Positions 31,287-33,110 of a DNA stretch of 33,110 bases are shown piece by piece (within the stretch, counting starts at the first letter, position 1; each line of letters opens with the position of its first letter). Location: positions 1 to 33,110 of the forward strand of contig CAJYOI010000052.1 of NCBI GenBank assembly GCA_913776045.1. The letters are read 5' to 3'. A program made the position numbers and the translations under genes. Below the pieces are notes generated by a model. The model was given only the letters and a program-made list of their open reading frames with translations. It had not been told where the DNA came from and made no database searches. This DNA is from an uncultured Sphingomonas sp. (lineage in GTDB: Bacteria > Pseudomonadota > Alphaproteobacteria > Sphingomonadales > Sphingomonadaceae).

Positions 31287-32315
31287 ATGATGACGAACCG
31301 CGCCGCCCGATATCGCAAAGCGACATCGCTTTGCGTCGCCAGCCTGGTGACGGGGTTAGCGCTCGTGCCCGCCGCCGCCCAGACCGCCCGCCCGGTCGTC
31401 GCCCCCAAACCCTTCTACCGCGACCCGGTGCACGACGGTGCGGCCGATCCAACGATCGTCCACGATCGCGCGCGCGGCGAGTGGGTGATGTTCTACACCA
31501 ATCGCCGCGCCGATCTGGTGCCCGAAGATGCGAAGGACGTGCGCTGGGTGCATGGCACTGCGATCGGCGTCGCGCGGTCGCGGGACGGCGCGCGCTGGCG
31601 CTATGCCGGCACTGCGGCGATCCCCCCCCGTTGCACCGGCGCGACCCTGTGGGCGCCCGACGTCCAGCGCTTCGACGGCCAGTGGCATATGTGGGTGACG
31701 GTCGTGCCCGGCATCTTCCGCGACTGGAACGCGCCACGCTTCATCCAGCATCTGACAAGCCGCGACCTGAAGCGCTGGACCTGTGCCGACCGCGTCGACC
31801 TCGGCGCCGACCGGGTGATCGACCCCAGCGTCGTCGCGCTGCCCGGCGGCGGGTACCGCATGTTTTTCAACGACGAACGGATGGGCAAGGCGATCCGCAC
31901 CGCCGACAGCCCCGACCTGGTCCGCTGGACGGTCGGGCCGCGCCTGACCGAGACGCCCGGCGAAGGGCCGAAGGCGTTCCGCTGGAAGGGCGCATGGTGG
32001 ATGGTGTCCGACGCCTGGAAGGGGCTGCTTGTCATGCGGTCCGACGATGGCGAACGCTGGACGCGCCAGCCCGGCTATATCCTGGCCGATCCCGGCCGCG
32101 CGCCGACCGACCGCGCCAAGGGGCAGCACGCGGACGTGATCGTCGCCGGCGACCGCGCGTATATCGTCTATTTCGTTCACCAGAGCGGCGAGGATCGGGC
32201 GAAGTCCGACCCGCATTGGCATCAACGCTCGGTGCTGCAGATCGCCGAACTGACCGAAAGCGGCGGCGTCGTCAGCGTCGATCGCGACGCCCCTGTCACG
32301 CTGCGGCTGCGGTGA
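31287..32315 (+). CDS. secreted GH43-like glycoside hydrolase
   Basis: 342 residues. A signal peptide (to about residue 31, LVTGLALVPAAAQ) is followed by a five-bladed-propeller-type glycosidase. Candidate catalytic residues fit the GH43 clan: Asp54 in GAADPTIVHD (base), Asp179 in VIDPSVV and Glu226 in GEGPKAF (acid). Repeating blade segments such as WVMFYTNR, TLWAPDVQRFDGQWHMWVT and DLKRWT are typical. It would hydrolyse an arabinose-, xylose- or galactose-type linkage outside the cytoplasm; the sugar cannot be told. GGGAGAGA lies before ATG ATG at 31287/31290. A second GH43-like gene starts five bases after its stop. Confidence 0.85.
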   Translation: MMTNRAARYRKATSLCVASLVTGLALVPAAAQTARPVVAPKPFYRDPVHDGAADPTIVHDRARGEWVMFYTNRRADLVPEDAKDVRWVHGTAIGVARSRDGARWRYAGTAAIPPRCTGATLWAPDVQRFDGQWHMWVTVVPGIFRDWNAPRFIQHLTSRDLKRWTCADRVDLGADRVIDPSVVALPGGGYRMFFNDERMGKAIRTADSPDLVRWTVGPRLTETPGEGPKAFRWKGAWWMVSDAWKGLLVMRSDDGERWTRQPGYILADPGRAPTDRAKGQHADVIVAGDRAYIVYFVHQSGEDRAKSDPHWHQRSVLQIAELTESGGVVSVDRDAPVTLRLR

Positions 32316-32320
32316 AGGGC

Positions 32321-33110
32321 ATGGACCATCACCTCTCGCCCGACCGTCGCACCTTCCTGGCCGGGACCGGCGCACTGCTGGCCGCGGGATGTGCGCCGCG
32401 CGGTCGCGCCGCGCCGCAGGATCCGTTGCTCTTCGCCTATTTCACCGGCGGCAAGGGCGAGGCGCTGGGCCTGAAGCTCGCGGTCAGCGACGACGGCTTC
32501 GCCTTCCGCGCGCTGGGCGGCGGGCGCAGCTTTCTGGTGCCGCAGGTCGGCGAAGCGCGGCTGATGCGCGACCCGTTCCTGTTTCGCGGCCCCGGTCGCG
32601 ACGCGCCGTGGCATCTGCTGTGGACGACCGCCTGGGACGGGGAGACGATCGGCCATGCGACCAGCCGCAACCTGATCGACTGGTCGCCGCAGGCCGCGCT
32701 GCCGGTGATGGCGGGCGTGGCAGGCACGCGCAATTGCTGGGCGCCCGAGGCCTATGTCGATCCCGCGACCGGCCTCGTCACGCTGTTCTGGTCGAGTACC
32801 GTGACCGACCGCTATCTCGAAACGGCGGGCACGTCGGAAAGCAATTACAACCACCGGCTGTGGCGGACGACGACGCGCGATTTCGCGCGCTTCACGCCCG
32901 CCGAACCGATGTACGATCCCGGGTTTAGCGTGATCGACGGCACGCTCGCCCATGCGCCCGACGGCGATCTGTGGCTGATCGTGAAGGACGAAACCGTCAC
33001 GCCGCCGCGCAAATGGCTGCGCGCGGCGCGCGCCAAGGGGCCGGCGGGTCCGTTCGGCCCCCTCTCCCCGCCGTTCACCCCGTCCTGGGTCGAAGGGCCG
33101 ATGACCGCGA
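32321..33110 (+). CDS. GH43-like glycoside hydrolase, probable Tat lipoprotein (cut by window end)
   Basis: 263 residues are visible and the frame is still open at the right edge. The N-terminus has a twin-arginine motif (DRRTFLAG) and then LLAAGC with a lipobox Cys24, so it is probably exported folded by Tat and lipidated. The propeller-type core shows Asp84 in MRDPFLF, WAPEAYVDPATG, Asp206 in VIDGTLA and Glu258 in WVEGPMT, the order expected for GH43 base, modulator and acid. It is related in fold to the preceding gene but differs clearly in sequence and export route. Starting five bases after that gene's stop, it is in the same operon. Confidence 0.82.
   Translation, partial: MDHHLSPDRRTFLAGTGALLAAGCAPRGRAAPQDPLLFAYFTGGKGEALGLKLAVSDDGFAFRALGGGRSFLVPQVGEARLMRDPFLFRGPGRDAPWHLLWTTAWDGETIGHATSRNLIDWSPQAALPVMAGVAGTRNCWAPEAYVDPATGLVTLFWSSTVTDRYLETAGTSESNYNHRLWRTTTRDFARFTPAEPMYDPGFSVIDGTLAHAPDGDLWLIVKDETVTPPRKWLRAARAKGPAGPFGPLSPPFTPSWVEGPMTA

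Overview
The window is high-GC alphaproteobacterial chromosome and most resembles a sphingomonad (Sphingomonas or a close relative). The reasons are the protein styles of RecO, UvrC and the PAS-LuxR regulator, two GGAAC-N16-AGTTA sites like promoters of the alphaproteobacterial general stress sigma factor EcfG, and palindromic intergenic repeats of the kind common in this family. Genes are densely packed with many 4-bp ATGA/GTGA overlaps. No tRNA, rRNA, CRISPR array, integrase or transposase was seen, and no gene-free stretch exceeds 300 bases. The organism assignment is inference from sequence style, not a database match.

Left part (1-6.9 kb). A gene cut by the left edge leads into a ThiF/MoeB-type adenylyltransferase, a small DsrE-like protein and a doubtful coding fragment. 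Next, galU lies divergent from a wecB-wecC pair that would turn UDP-GlcNAc into UDP-ManNAcA, so all three make nucleotide-sugar precursors for surface polysaccharide. A PPP-type phosphoesterase follows; its 3' end overlaps a convergent secreted PDZ/zinc-protease gene.

Middle (6.9-15.4 kb). A small secreted/membrane protein with an EcfG-like promoter and a clear terminator is followed by rpsU and two tandem membrane-anchored FKBP isomerases. A sugar-acid style cassette comes next: a hexuronate-type MFS transporter and a hydratase, divergent from a LacI regulator, with two identical 12-bp near-palindromes as candidate operators. A small membrane protein, a glycine-zipper protein, an MpaB-type oxygenase and a secreted M28 peptidase complete this part.

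Right-centre (15.4-27.2 kb). A minus-strand run holds a polysaccharide deacetylase, a GNAT/CelD-like acyltransferase, an inverted pair of palindromic repeats, recO, leuB and a GT2-GtrA glycosyltransferase. Upstream of these are a large secreted DUF3857/transglutaminase/TPR protein and uvrC. A CPA1 Na+/H+ antiporter is divergent from uvrC.

Right end (27.2-33.1 kb). A compact stress cluster (27.5-31.2 kb) contains a lipoprotein, a CsbD-like protein, a PAS-PAS-PAS-LuxR regulator, a second short CsbD-like protein, a membrane protein and an entericidin lipoprotein. It has an EcfG-like promoter at its head and a strong terminator at its end. Two GH43-like glycosidase genes follow, one Sec-exported and one a probable Tat lipoprotein that runs off the window, perhaps the start of a glycan-degradation locus.
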